64,000 nt of DNA from Sphingomonas sp. Leaf208 (GCF_001421415.1 NZ_LMKH01000001.1:601688-665687); one strand, 5' to 3'. Shown: positions 7,612-16,048, numbered from the stretch's first letter. The notes: generated by a model from the sequence alone, not told the origin. A program made the numbers and translations.

Positions 7612-7851
7612 ATGATCGAACCGAACGTCTACATCACCCTGGCGCTGGCGAGCCTTGCAGGGCTGGCGATGATCGTCGCCGGTGGATTAGCCGGATGGCG
7701 CGGATGGCTCTCGCTGCGGCGGATGGAGCTGGATCACATGCAGGACGGCCGCATGCCGGTCGCGGTGTCGACCGGATCGCGGATCGAGATCGCGGATCTG
7801 AAGGAGCGGATCAAGAAGCTTGAGGCGATCGCCGCCGGGGTGGATCTTTAG
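7612..7851 (+). CDS. PspB-like small membrane/coiled-coil protein 5 (divergent)
   Basis: 79 residues from ATG at 7612, with a TAGGAGGCGG ribosome site. Membrane helix 'ITLALASLAGLAMIVAGGLAG', then 'WRGWLSLRRMELDHMQDGRM' and a short coil 'LKERIKKLEAIAAG'. It is the most divergent member and lacks the 'EIxxLR' ending. It closes the run of same-strand genes; a palindromic repeat follows within 20 nt and probably marks the operon end. Confidence 0.8.
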   Translation: MIEPNVYITLALASLAGLAMIVAGGLAGWRGWLSLRRMELDHMQDGRMPVAVSTGSRIEIADLKERIKKLEAIAAGVDL

Positions 7852-7868
7852 GGCTTTTGAGGGGCGAA

Positions 7869-7974
7869 CCACCCCGGCGGAGGCCGGGGCCCAGTTGAAA
7901 AGGTGGCTATAACGGAGGACCGCACTTCGCCATCGCCGTCCCTCAACTGGGCCCCGGCCTTCGCCGGGGTGGTG
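7869..7974. repeat. Extragenic palindrome, family A (copy 1)
   Basis: 'CCACCCCGGCGGAGGCCGGG' plus 'gcccagttg' is mirrored about 60 nt later by 'caactgggc' plus 'CCCGGCCTTCGCCGGGGTGG'. The stem is about 28 bp, with a loop containing 'gtggctataacggaggac'. Other copies are at 16230, 39401 and 44940. It falls between the psp cluster and sufE. Confidence 0.88.
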
Positions 7975-8049
7975 GTATTCGAGGATACGCGCTCCTGTTT
8001 TGTCCCCCCGGTGTTGAAGCGCCTACGCCGAACCGCTACCGACCGGCCC

Positions 8050-8454
8050 ATGGCCACTCTCACCGACATTCGCGAGGAATACGACTTCCTCGAACCCGAC
8101 GATCGTTACCGTCTTTTGATCGACCTCGGCAAAGAGCTCGAACCGATGCCGGATGCGCTGAAGACCGATGCGACATTGGTGCGGGGATGTTCGGCTTCGG
8201 TGTGGGTGTATCCGACCACGACCGATGACGGCCGGCTTCATTTCCTAGCGGATTCGAATGCGGCAATTACCAAGGGGATCATCGCTCTGGTTCTGCTGAC
8301 GGTGCAGGACCAGGCTCCCGGCCAGATCGTCGCGACGGATATCAACGCGGAACTGGCGCCGTTCGATTTGAGCAAGCAGTTAAGCTCGAACCGGACTCAA
8401 GGGATCCCGAACATGATTGCGCTGATCCGGGAGACAGCCGAGCGGTACGCTTAA
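8050..8454 (+). CDS. sufE: SufE family cysteine-desulfurase sulfur acceptor
   Basis: 134 residues from the ATG at 8050. An upstream in-frame start would translate the palindromic repeat and is rejected. The motif 'LVRGCSASVWV' carries the conserved acceptor Cys47 of SufE, preceded by 'DRYRLLIDLGKELEPMP' and followed by 'SDSNAAITKGIIALVL'-type helices (here 'ADSNAAITKGIIALVLL') and 'LSSNRTQGIPNM'. SufE takes persulfide from SufS and passes it to the SUF scaffold for Fe-S cluster assembly in the cytosol. No suf operon is adjacent. It ends overlapping the convergent ferredoxin-like gene by 4 nt. Confidence 0.93.
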   Translation: MATLTDIREEYDFLEPDDRYRLLIDLGKELEPMPDALKTDATLVRGCSASVWVYPTTTDDGRLHFLADSNAAITKGIIALVLLTVQDQAPGQIVATDINAELAPFDLSKQLSSNRTQGIPNMIALIRETAERYA

Positions 8455-8870
8455 AACCGTGCCCTCACCCTTCCCACGGCCAAGTGGCCGCGGGCCCCTT
8501 CCCTCTCCCCTGAGGGGAGAGGGAGAGACGACGGAGGCGGCGAGGGTGAGGGCACGCTGGCGGGTTCGCTGAGCGTAGCGACAACCTCGTCGGCATCGGC
8601 ACCCGCAGGCACAAGCATCCACCGGTCCGGCCGAGCCCCGTCGACCATCACCACCGCGTTCTTCGGGCACACGCCAAGACACTTCACCTCGACCACGCCG
8701 CGATCCGACTTGCGGTCCTTCTTGACGCCAAGTGCCTGACGCAACAGCTTCACCAGCGGCGTCCGGCCCTTTTCGCCAAACCCACCATCGAGCTTCTTCG
8801 AACACTTGCCGCAGACCAGAACGCTTCCCTGCCAGCGACTGGCGAGGACCCGGATCACGCCGGTTTCCAC
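8451..8870 (-). CDS. (2Fe-2S) thioredoxin-like ferredoxin domain protein
   Basis: 139 residues from GTG at 8870. Four cysteines arranged Cys20-x2-Cys23 ('VCGKCSKK') and Cys64-x3-Cys68 ('VKCLGVCPKNAVV') match the thioredoxin-fold [2Fe-2S] ferredoxin family, electron carriers in the cytosol. The core domain ends near residue 108 ('EVVATLSEP'). The remaining residues, 'SPSPPPSSLPLPSGEREG' onward, are encoded by a palindromic repeat (8461-8553) and look like an accidental extension. Its start overlaps the end of the upstream J-domain gene by 16 nt, so the two are probably one transcript. Confidence 0.8.
   Translation of the reverse strand: METGVIRVLASRWQGSVLVCGKCSKKLDGGFGEKGRTPLVKLLRQALGVKKDRKSDRGVVEVKCLGVCPKNAVVMVDGARPDRWMLVPAGADADEVVATLSEPASVPSPSPPPSSLPLPSGEREGARGHLAVGRVRARF
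8461..8553. repeat. Nested palindrome, family E, inside the ferredoxin-like gene's 3' end
   Basis: An outer perfect 10-bp arm pair, GCCCTCACCC and GGGTGAGGGC, encloses an inner hairpin of CCCTCTCCCCT with AGGGGAGAGGG. It lies almost wholly within the last 31 codons of the minus-strand gene, which it extends in frame. Only one copy was seen in this window; the style is like the other extragenic palindromes. Confidence 0.8.
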
Positions 8871-9394
8871 GTCCGCTGGTCTTCGGCCATCTTCAGAACC
8901 TCGTACGCTGCCTGCACGCCCTGGAACCGCTTCGCCGCGTCCTTATCGTTCGGGCGCACATCCGGATGATTCGCCTTCGCCATCCGCCGCCACGCCGCGC
9001 GGACGTCCTCGAACGTCGCGTCGGGCTCCAGATCGAGCACTTCCAGCGCGCGCATCTCGTCGCGCGATCGGCTGCCGTCGCCAGAGCCGGCCCAGGCGTA
9101 ATGTTTGGGATCGGTATAGCCGTCCGCGGTGCGCGTCTCAGCCGCTTCGCGCTCGGCCGCTTCCTCGGCGCTCAGGCCTTCGAAATAATTCCAGCCGCGA
9201 TTATATTCGCCGGCATGGTTCATGCAGAAATACCAGCGGTCGGGGCTGTTCGGCGATTTCGGCGCCGGGCAGTTGCCGGGCTCGTTGCAGCCATGCCGAT
9301 CGCACAGCCGGACGGTCACCGCCTCGGTGCTCGCGCCATATTCGCGCCAGCGCGGAAAACCCCAGTCTGAAGATCGTGTCGTGCTTCGAGCCAT
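8855..9394 (-). CDS. J-domain (DnaJ-like) protein
   Basis: 179 residues from ATG at 9394 (MARSTTRSSDWGFPRWREYG); the longer in-frame extension is rejected as non-coding in style. The C-terminal 60 residues are a J domain: 'ALEVLDLEPDATFEDVRAAW', the HPD tripeptide in 'KANHPDVRPNDK', and 'FQGVQAAYEVL'. The N-terminal half holds a Cys/His set ('LCDRHGCNEPGNCPAPKS', 'WYFCMNHAGEYN') that could bind zinc. This layout is familiar from alphaproteobacterial DnaJ-domain proteins. It probably recruits DnaK to a specific client. Co-transcribed with the ferredoxin-like gene. Confidence 0.85.
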   Translation of the reverse strand: MARSTTRSSDWGFPRWREYGASTEAVTVRLCDRHGCNEPGNCPAPKSPNSPDRWYFCMNHAGEYNRGWNYFEGLSAEEAAEREAAETRTADGYTDPKHYAWAGSGDGSRSRDEMRALEVLDLEPDATFEDVRAAWRRMAKANHPDVRPNDKDAAKRFQGVQAAYEVLKMAEDQRTWKPA

Positions 9395-9610
9395 AGCGGT
9401 CCGAGATAGGCGTCCCCACGGACAACGCAACCGCACGTAGCGGTCGCGACGTAAACTTGCCCGATCCGACAATCTTCCGCGTCGCAACATTCCAACTTGA
9501 GTCAGACACCGTTCATCGATTACTAAACATGAATTATTTGTCATGTGGCATGGATAGATGCGTCCGGTGCGGACGTATTCCCGGCCGACACCTTAAGGAC
9601 AGGAGCCCTG

Positions 9611-11191
9611 GTGCCGACTCTCATTCCAAAGCTTACCACATGGCGTGCGGATCTTCCCGCCTCCATCGTCGTCGCGCTCGTCGCGCTGCCCCTCTGTCTC
9701 GGCGTCGCGCTCGCCTCCGGGGCGCCACTGTTCGCCGGCATCATATCGGGCATCGTCGGCGGTATCGCGGTCGGCCTGTTCTCCAAATCGCCGCTGTCGG
9801 TCAGCGGCCCCGCCGCCGGCCTGACGGTGATCGTGCTGACCGCGATCGAGAGCATGCCGAGCTACCAGATGTTCCTGATGGCGGTCGTCCTCGCGGGCGT
9901 TCTGCAGATCTGCTTCTCACTGACCCGCGCCGGCATCCTCAGCGAATTCGTGCCGTCGTCGGTCATCACCGGCATGCTCGCGGCGATTGGCCTAATCCTC
10001 ATCCTCAAGCAGATCCCCCACGCCGTCGGCTTCGACCGCGAGGCCGAGGGCATCTTCGAATTCACCACCGCGAACGGCATCAACACCTTCTCGCGGATTC
10101 TCGACAGCCTCGGTGCAGCCGTGACTCCCGGCGCGATCCTGATCGCCTCGGTCAGCCTTGCCTTCCTATTCTGGTGGGACGGCGCCAAGCCGAAGGACGG
10201 CCCGTTGCGCTTCGTCCCCGGCCCGCTGGTGGTCGTGCTGATCGGCATCTTCGGCAACATGCTGCTCGGCGTCGTGAAGCCGGACTGGCAGTTGCAGGCG
10301 ACGCACCTTGTCCAGGTGCCGATCACGCAGACATTGTCGCAATTCCCGTCGCTGTTCACCTTTCCCGATTTCTCCGGGATCACGATGGGCATCGTCTGGA
10401 GCAGCGCGGTCACGCTCGCGATCGTCGCGAGCCTTGAATCGCTGCTGAGCGTCAAGGCAGTCGACGAGATCGATCCGCGCCGTCGCTCGACCGACAAGAA
10501 CTGGGAATTGATGGCGCAGGGCGGCGGCAACATCCTGTCCGGGCTGATCGGCGGCCTGCCCGTCACCTCGGTGATCGTGCGTTCGTCCGCCAACGTCGAT
10601 GCCAAGGCCGAGAGCAAGCTGTCGACGATCCTCCACGGCTTCTGGCTGCTGGTCAGCGTCGCGCTGATCCCCGCGGTGCTCAACCTGATTCCGCTGTCGG
10701 CGCTCGCCGCGGTGCTGATCGCAACCGGCTACAAGCTGACCAAGCCGAAGCTCTATACCGAGCGCTTCAAGCAAGGCTGGACGCAGTTCATTCCGTTCGT
10801 CGTCACGGTCGCGGCGATCCTGTTCACCGACCTGCTCGAGGGCATCGTCATCGGCCTTGCCGTCGGCTTCGTGTTCGTCGTCGCGCGCAACTTCCGCACT
10901 GCGATCACCTTTGCCTGCGACGACGAGGATTGCCTCGTCCGTGCCCGCCGTAACCTGTACTTCATCCATAAATACGAGTTGCAGAAGTCGCTCGCCAAGG
11001 TGCCCGACAATGCGAACCTGCTGATCGACCTGTCGTCGACCAGCTATGTCGATCTCGACAACGTCGACATCATCAACGCGTTCATCAAGGGCGCGCAGTA
11101 TCGCGGCATCACCGTGCTTATCCGCGGCGATCTCGCGATGCGCACGGTCAAGCTGATCAACGCCCCCCAGACCGAGGTCCGTTTCGCATGA
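9611..11191 (+). CDS. SulP family anion transporter with STAS domain
   Basis: 526 residues from GTG at 9611, chosen for the AAGGACAGGAG ribosome site 5 nt before it. About 12-14 membrane segments; the family block 'VALVALPLCLGVALASGAPL' is near the N-terminus, with 'SKSPLSVSGPAAGL' and 'GLPVTSVIVRSSANVDAKAES' further in. A C-terminal STAS domain (about residues 445-526) includes 'LLIDLSSTSYVDLDNVDI'. SulP proteins move sulfate, bicarbonate or dicarboxylates. The carbonic anhydrase gene overlaps its stop (ATGA), so bicarbonate uptake is the most economical reading. Sulfate cannot be excluded. Confidence 0.92.
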   Translation: MPTLIPKLTTWRADLPASIVVALVALPLCLGVALASGAPLFAGIISGIVGGIAVGLFSKSPLSVSGPAAGLTVIVLTAIESMPSYQMFLMAVVLAGVLQICFSLTRAGILSEFVPSSVITGMLAAIGLILILKQIPHAVGFDREAEGIFEFTTANGINTFSRILDSLGAAVTPGAILIASVSLAFLFWWDGAKPKDGPLRFVPGPLVVVLIGIFGNMLLGVVKPDWQLQATHLVQVPITQTLSQFPSLFTFPDFSGITMGIVWSSAVTLAIVASLESLLSVKAVDEIDPRRRSTDKNWELMAQGGGNILSGLIGGLPVTSVIVRSSANVDAKAESKLSTILHGFWLLVSVALIPAVLNLIPLSALAAVLIATGYKLTKPKLYTERFKQGWTQFIPFVVTVAAILFTDLLEGIVIGLAVGFVFVVARNFRTAITFACDDEDCLVRARRNLYFIHKYELQKSLAKVPDNANLLIDLSSTSYVDLDNVDIINAFIKGAQYRGITVLIRGDLAMRTVKLINAPQTEVRFA

Positions 11192-11826
11192 GGCAGTACA
11201 AGCAGCTCCTGCTCGCCAACAAGGCGTGGGCGGCCGAGATCATCGAGGAGAGCGCCGACTTCTTCCAGCGCCAGCTGGTCGGCCAGAACCCGGAGTTCCT
11301 GTGGATCGGCTGTTCGGACAGCCGCGTCGGGCCCGAGCAGATGACGATGACGCCACCCGGCAACATGTTCATCCACCGCAACATCGCCAACCTCGTCAAC
11401 GACGACGACATGAACCTGATGTCGGTGCTGCAATATGCGATCGACGTGCTCGGCGTGCGGCACATCATCATCTGCGGCCATTATGCGTGTGGCGGCATCC
11501 GCGCGACGCTGGACGGCGGCACCACCGGGCCGGTCGACGACTGGCTCTCCACCGCGCGCTGCGTCTTGCACGACCATGCCGACGAGATCGACGCGCAGCC
11601 CGACCGTGGGCAGAAGGTCAACCGGCTGGTCGAGGTCAATGTCCGCGACCAACTCGTCCGCCTTGCGCGTACCAAGACGATCCAGGGCGCGTTCGCGCGC
11701 GGCCAGGAAGTGCTGCTGCACGGCTGGGTCTACGACATCCGCGACGGGCTGATCAAACCGATGATGGAGATCGATTCGACGACCGTGCTCGAAGAGGTCG
11801 GTCGGCCGGACAAGGTGCTGGTTTAA
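11188..11826 (+). CDS. Beta-class carbonic anhydrase
   Basis: 212 residues. The zinc site is complete: Cys42-x-Asp44-x-Arg46 in 'GCSDSRV', and His98 with Cys101 in 'ICGHYACGG'. It interconverts CO2 and bicarbonate in the cytosol. The start overlaps the stop of the SulP gene by 4 nt, indicating coupled synthesis. It could supply bicarbonate for carboxylases, or equilibrate imported bicarbonate. Confidence 0.96.
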   Translation: MRQYKQLLLANKAWAAEIIEESADFFQRQLVGQNPEFLWIGCSDSRVGPEQMTMTPPGNMFIHRNIANLVNDDDMNLMSVLQYAIDVLGVRHIIICGHYACGGIRATLDGGTTGPVDDWLSTARCVLHDHADEIDAQPDRGQKVNRLVEVNVRDQLVRLARTKTIQGAFARGQEVLLHGWVYDIRDGLIKPMMEIDSTTVLEEVGRPDKVLV

Positions 11827-11846
11827 GCGAGCGCTGCCTGCCTTCT

Positions 11847-11903
11847 TGGTTCCCCGCGAGGGTGGGGAACCAGCCTGGGCTCCCGCCTTCGCGGGAGAAC
11901 AAG
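11847..11903. repeat. Extragenic palindrome, family B (copy 2)
   Basis: 'GGTTCCCCGCGAGGGTGGGG' then 'aaccagcctggg' and 'CTCCCGCCTTCGCGGGAGAA'. The left arm has diverged from the right, leaving mismatches. It separates the convergent carbonic anhydrase and TonB-C protein genes. Confidence 0.8.
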
Positions 11904-11932
11904 AACGGCAACCTGACGGTGCCGATCCGCCC

Positions 11933-13906
11933 CTACCCCGGTAGCTTGAACCGGACCTGTTGCGACAGGCCGCCGCAGCCGAGGCCGCCATCTGGGCGAA
12001 ACGTCTTGCTGTACCGCGCGCCAGCCATCGTTTCGGTACCCGCCTTGGTAAAGACGAACGGCGGATAGCTCAGCACGGCGCGCTGATGTATTACCTTACC
12101 GTCGGCGCCGACATCGAACTGCGTCTTGGTCCACCCCTCGAAGCCCCACGCCATCGCTTCGTTGGGGAACGTCCCACCCGCGGACAGGAACCGTGGTGGC
12201 GCATCCAGGATCGCGCACTGGTTCGCCGCCAGTCCCGATCGATCGAACGTCGCACGCGCGGTGGCGGTGTCGCCCGCCTGCTGCTGGAGCGAGGCGAGAC
12301 GGATCAGCGCGCCGACGCGCAACGGATCATTCGCGGCGAGCGCCTTGTCGTCCGCGACCTGCTGCAACAACACAGCGCGGCGCGTGCGCGAACTGGTCCG
12401 CTCCGCCATCAGCAACAGGATTGCCGACCGCGCCTTCGGATCGTTCGCGTAGACCGGCACCGACAGCAGCGGCGTGACCGCGCGCGCGTAGGTGCCATCC
12501 TTCCAGCTGTCCGTGCTGCCGCTCTCACGGACGCTGATGTCCAGCGACAGCCGTGCGGTCGGCGGCGCGCCCTGCGCCTCGGCGATCGCAAGCGCCCGCC
12601 GCGCGAGGACGTTGCTCTCCTCGCGTCCGACGACCGCATTGTTCACGAGTTGATAGAGCGGGGGCAGCGCGGCGATCGATGTGGGTCCGGACTTCGCCTC
12701 CGCCGCAGTCAGCGCGGCACGCTGGCGCACGACCGAAACTGCGTCTGCGCCGCGCTCCTCGCTCGGCAGCGAGAGACCCTTCGACTCGAGCCAAGTCGCC
12801 ATGTCGGAATCGAGAAACTTGGTGATCGATGGGCGTTCGAACAACGTCGAACAGCGCATTTCGACCCGGACGTTGTAGCGGAAGAACGCGGGCAGCGCCT
12901 TGACCTGTTCGGGCGTCCACGACCAGTCGCGGACCGCACGCGCAAACTCCAGCGCGACCGCACCGCCGCCCGCTGCGTAGATCGGCGCGACGTTTCTCAC
13001 CACGCCGTCGTCGCCGATCGTGAATTCGACCACCGCCATGTCCGCCGGCCGTAGATCGGCCTCACCGCCACACGGCGGCACGTCCATCTGCACGGCCGGA
13101 TCGAACTCGCCCTTGGTCAACCGTCCCGCCCCGGTCATCGCCATATAGCGTCGCGCCTCGTCCTGTTTACCTGCCAGGAGCGACGCGATCGCTGCATCGG
13201 AACGGGCGGAGACATCGTTCACGTCGGTCTGCGAGGTCAGGCCACCGAGTTGCTTGACCGCATCGATCGCGTAAACGCGTGCCGGCTCAAAGGCGCCGCG
13301 ATTGAGCAACAGAATGGCGTGGCGGCGCGCGACCAGCGCCTTCAGCTTGCCATCGGCCTTGAGCGGCTTCAGCAGCGCATCGGCACGAGCGAGCGCGGCA
13401 TCCGCAGCGGCGGGGTCGGTGAACGTCTTCGTGTTGGCCAGCGCCAGGATCGAGGCGGCTTTCAGGGCAGGCGTATCCGCAGCAGTCTCGGCACTCGCAT
13501 AGGAATCGCTTGCGCCGGCATAGTCGAGCGCGTCCTCCGCAATGATGCCAAGATTGTAATAGGCGCGCCAGCGGTCCTCTGCGAGCGTGGGATCGCTAGC
13601 CGGCAGCAGGGCAAGTCCGGCGCGTGCAGCGATTACCGCATCGTCGGAGCGGTCGAGCTTGAACAAAGCTGCGCTCTTGCGGGTAAGTGCGACGCCGCGG
13701 CTGCGTGACCCAGGTTTGGTACGGGCCTCGAGCTTTTCCCAGGCGGCAAGCGCCGCGGTTTTGTCACCTTTCGTATCGAGCGCGGCTGCGGCGTCGAAAT
13801 CCTGTTGGACCGTGGTGGTCGCCGGGGCCTGAGCTACCACCTGAACCGACCCGGCGACGAGCGCCGCCATGCCCGCACCGAACAGACCAACATTGCCGAA
13901 ACGCAT
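11933..13906 (-). CDS. Periplasmic TPR-like protein with two TonB C-terminal-like domains
   Basis: 657 residues from ATG at 13906 (GTG one codon upstream is possible), with a GGGGGAAA ribosome site. A signal peptide ends near 'VQVVAQA'. The first half is Ala-rich helical repeats of tetratricopeptide type ('FDAAAALDTKGDKTAALAAW', 'RWRAYYNLGIIAEDALDYAG'). A TonB-C-like segment follows ('VVEFTIGDDGVVRNVAPIY'). More helices come next, and a second such segment closes the protein ('TQFDVGADGKVIHQRAVLSY'). No membrane anchor follows the signal peptide, so it is unlikely to be an energy transducer itself. Role unknown. Confidence 0.75.
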   Translation of the reverse strand: MRFGNVGLFGAGMAALVAGSVQVVAQAPATTTVQQDFDAAAALDTKGDKTAALAAWEKLEARTKPGSRSRGVALTRKSAALFKLDRSDDAVIAARAGLALLPASDPTLAEDRWRAYYNLGIIAEDALDYAGASDSYASAETAADTPALKAASILALANTKTFTDPAAADAALARADALLKPLKADGKLKALVARRHAILLLNRGAFEPARVYAIDAVKQLGGLTSQTDVNDVSARSDAAIASLLAGKQDEARRYMAMTGAGRLTKGEFDPAVQMDVPPCGGEADLRPADMAVVEFTIGDDGVVRNVAPIYAAGGGAVALEFARAVRDWSWTPEQVKALPAFFRYNVRVEMRCSTLFERPSITKFLDSDMATWLESKGLSLPSEERGADAVSVVRQRAALTAAEAKSGPTSIAALPPLYQLVNNAVVGREESNVLARRALAIAEAQGAPPTARLSLDISVRESGSTDSWKDGTYARAVTPLLSVPVYANDPKARSAILLLMAERTSSRTRRAVLLQQVADDKALAANDPLRVGALIRLASLQQQAGDTATARATFDRSGLAANQCAILDAPPRFLSAGGTFPNEAMAWGFEGWTKTQFDVGADGKVIHQRAVLSYPPFVFTKAGTETMAGARYSKTFRPDGGLGCGGLSQQVRFKLPG

Positions 13907-13960
13907 CACTTTCCCCCCACGCGTAGTTCCGCCGCAGTCTGCAATGGTTCGGGGAAGGAT

Positions 13961-14343
13961 GCCAGAGGGTCTGTAAGCCGGGTTCTGTCCATTTCCGATC
14001 CTTCGATACGGAAGTTAGGCGACCATTCCTCTAGGACGACGGTTGCCCGCCGCCTCAAGCAATCAACCCGGGTGACGAGCTGAAACGAAGCCCATGTGCC
14101 ACCCCTATTCGATCTTGCTCCCGGTGGGGTTTGCCGTGCCGCCCCTGTTACCAGGCGCGCGGTGCGCTCTTACCGCACCCTTTCACTCTGACCGCCCCGA
14201 CCGAAGCCGAGGGTTGGCCGTCTGCTCTCTGTGGCACTTTCCCTGAGGTCACCCTCGCCGGGCGTTACCCGGCACCGTCGTTTCGCGGAGCCCGGACTTT
14301 CCTCGCGTGTCCAAAAACACCCGCGGCCGCCCGACCCTCTGGC
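13961..14343 (-). ncRNA. rnpB: RNase P RNA (class A)
   Basis: Read on the minus strand, the core signatures are present: 'GAGGAAAGTCCGGGCTCC' near the 5' end, 'GGGTAACGCCCGGCGAGGG', 'GGGAAAGTGCCACAGAGA' and the 3' 'ACAGAACCCGGCTTACAGAC'. The ends pair perfectly as helix P1 (GCCAGAGGGTC with GACCCTCTGGC), which fixes a length of about 383 nt. It is the catalytic RNA that trims tRNA 5' leaders. Any open frame across it is meaningless. The P1 ends define the limits given; exact processed termini may differ by a few bases. Confidence 0.97.
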
Positions 14344-14416
14344 GAGGCGAGCCCTAGCGCGGGTGCGGGCGATGCACCACCGTTTTTAGCGAGGGCTCCC
14401 CGAAGCCAACGCTCTA

Positions 14417-14522
14417 CCCTCCCTGGAAGGGAGGGGTCGGGGGTGGGTAGGTTGGTTTTGGTCGCAACCGTGCCGTGATGCGGAAACCGACCCACCCCTG
14501 CCCCTCCCTTTCAGGGAGGGGA
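14417..14522. repeat. Extragenic palindrome, family C (copy 2)
   Basis: 'CCCTCCCTGGAAGGGAGGGG' plus 'tcgggggtgggt' is mirrored by 'acccacccctgccc' plus 'CTCCCTTTCAGGGAGGGGAG'. It lies between the rnpB promoter side and the amidase gene end. Confidence 0.85.
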
Positions 14523-14580
14523 GAAAGACGTCCCGACCCACCCTGCCTCTCTCTTCCACGGAAGAAGGACGTAGCGTTCG

Positions 14581-15270
14581 TCAGTCGTCACCCATTGGTT
14601 TCGGCAGCAGCAACGCCAGCAGGATGCATCTGCATTCGGCATCGACTTCGCCATCGACCAGTTCGGGACGGAAGCGCCGCTGGAACGCCATCGTCGCGGC
14701 CATGCGATTCTCGACGTCATAGCCGAAGCGTTCGAGCGCGAGGCAGAAGCCGCCTTCGGTCCAGCCCGGGTCCATCAAATTCTTGGTTGGTCGCGGCAAT
14801 GCCAGCCGGCGCCGCGCCAGTTCGTGCCACGGAAACAGCTCGCCTGGATCGCGCTTGCGCACCGGGGCGATGTCCGAATGGCCGACGATGTTGCCGCGGG
14901 TGATCTCGTGGCGATCCTTGATCTCGGCGACCAGTTGCACAACCGATGCGATCTGCTCCGGCGGGAACGGGCGATAGCCGAACTCGTGGCCCGGATTGAC
15001 GATCTCGATGCCGATGCTGGCCGAGTTGACGTCGTCGACGTCGCGCCAGTGCGACTTGCCCGCGTGCCAGGCGCGCTTGTCCTCCGCGACCATGCGCAGG
15101 ACCGTGCCGTCCTCCTCCACCAGGTAATGCGACGACACCTTCGCCTCGGGATCGCGCAACCGGGCGATCGCCGACGCGCCGTCCTGCATCCCGGTATAAT
15201 GCAGCACGATCATGGTGATGGGCAGCGAACGATCGTCGAAATTAGGTGACGGGGTCTCGATGAACTTCAA
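14581..15270 (-). CDS. N-acetylmuramoyl-L-alanine amidase (AmpD/Amidase_2 family)
   Basis: 229 residues. Amidase_2 zinc and fold motifs: 'MIVLHYTGMQ' (first His ligand), 'SSHYLVEEDGTV', 'WHAGKSHWRDVDDVNSASIG', and 'VGHSDIAPVRKRDPGELFPW' with the second His and Asp. It cleaves the amide between N-acetylmuramic acid and L-Ala in peptidoglycan or its anhydro-muropeptides. No signal peptide is seen, which favours a cytosolic AmpD-like recycling role. The C-terminal 65 residues ('ALERFGYDVENRMAATMAFQ') look like a peptidoglycan-binding domain of the type found in AmiD, so an envelope location is not excluded. Confidence 0.92.
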   Translation of the reverse strand: MKFIETPSPNFDDRSLPITMIVLHYTGMQDGASAIARLRDPEAKVSSHYLVEEDGTVLRMVAEDKRAWHAGKSHWRDVDDVNSASIGIEIVNPGHEFGYRPFPPEQIASVVQLVAEIKDRHEITRGNIVGHSDIAPVRKRDPGELFPWHELARRRLALPRPTKNLMDPGWTEGGFCLALERFGYDVENRMAATMAFQRRFRPELVDGEVDAECRCILLALLLPKPMGDD

Positions 15271-15493
15271 GCCAGCTTCCCTTCTAGCCGTCGGGCCAGC
15301 ACCGGTGGCGCAGTCTCGATCGCGGCGATCGTGACGCTACATTGTGACGCCACCGCTCGACCGCATCAATAGCCTACGCGCATAAGCAGACGCTTCGTGA
15401 AGGAGTCGTGGTCGGGGCTACACGTGATTCGGCGGGTCCCTCTTGCCGTCCGCCCGCATCCGGGCGAAAGCCGCTCGCGAAAAGGGAGTTGCC

Positions 15494-16048
15494 ATGTCCG
15501 TGATGTCCGACCGCTGGATCCGCGAGCGCGCGCTGGGCGATGCGATGATCGAACCGTTCCACGAAGCGCAGCGCCGCGACGGCTGCATCTCGTACGGGCT
15601 GTCGTCCTATGGCTACGACGCGCGCGTTGCCGACGAGTTCAAGATCTTCACCAACGTCGACAGCGCGATCGTCGACCCGAAGGACTTTGCCGCAAACAGC
15701 TTCGTCGATCGCAAGACCGACGTCTGCATCATCCCGCCGAACAGCTTTGCGCTGGCCCGCACCGTCGAATATTTCCGCGTGCCGCGCGACGTACTGGTGA
15801 TCTGCTTGGGCAAGTCGACCTATGCGCGATGCGGGATCATCGTCAACGTGACGCCGTTGGAGCCGGAATGGGAGGGGCATGTGACGCTGGAATTCTCCAA
15901 CACCACGCCGTTGCCGGCCAAGATATATGCGAACGAAGGCGCGTGCCAGTTCCTGTTCCTCAAGGGGAACGAGCCTTGCGAAGTGAGTTATGCGGACCGG
16001 GCGGGGAAATATATGGGGCAGCGGGGGGTGACGCTGCCGCGACTTTAG
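15494..16048 (+). CDS. dcd: dCTP deaminase
   Basis: 184 residues from ATG at 15494, with an AAAGGGA ribosome site; the upstream extension is rejected. Motifs: '[15 protein letters not shown]', '[10 protein letters not shown]' and '[17 protein letters not shown]' with the catalytic Glu, ending '[12 protein letters not shown]'. It converts dCTP to dUTP for dTMP synthesis. The stop codon TAG shares its last G with a run of GGGCTT hexamers. Stand-alone gene. Confidence 0.97.
   Translation: MSVMSDRWIRERALGDAMIEPFHEAQRRDGCISYGLSSYGYDARVADEFKIFTNVDSAIVDPKDFAANSFVDRKTDVCIIPPNSFALARTVEYFRVPRDVLVICLGKSTYARCGIIVNVTPLEPEWEGHVTLEFSNTTPLPAKIYANEGACQFLFLKGNEPCEVSYADRAGKYMGQRGVTLPRL

Noticed and set aside
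14131..14478. 115-codon plus-strand ORF
   Set aside because: It lies across the RNase P RNA gene and a palindromic repeat.
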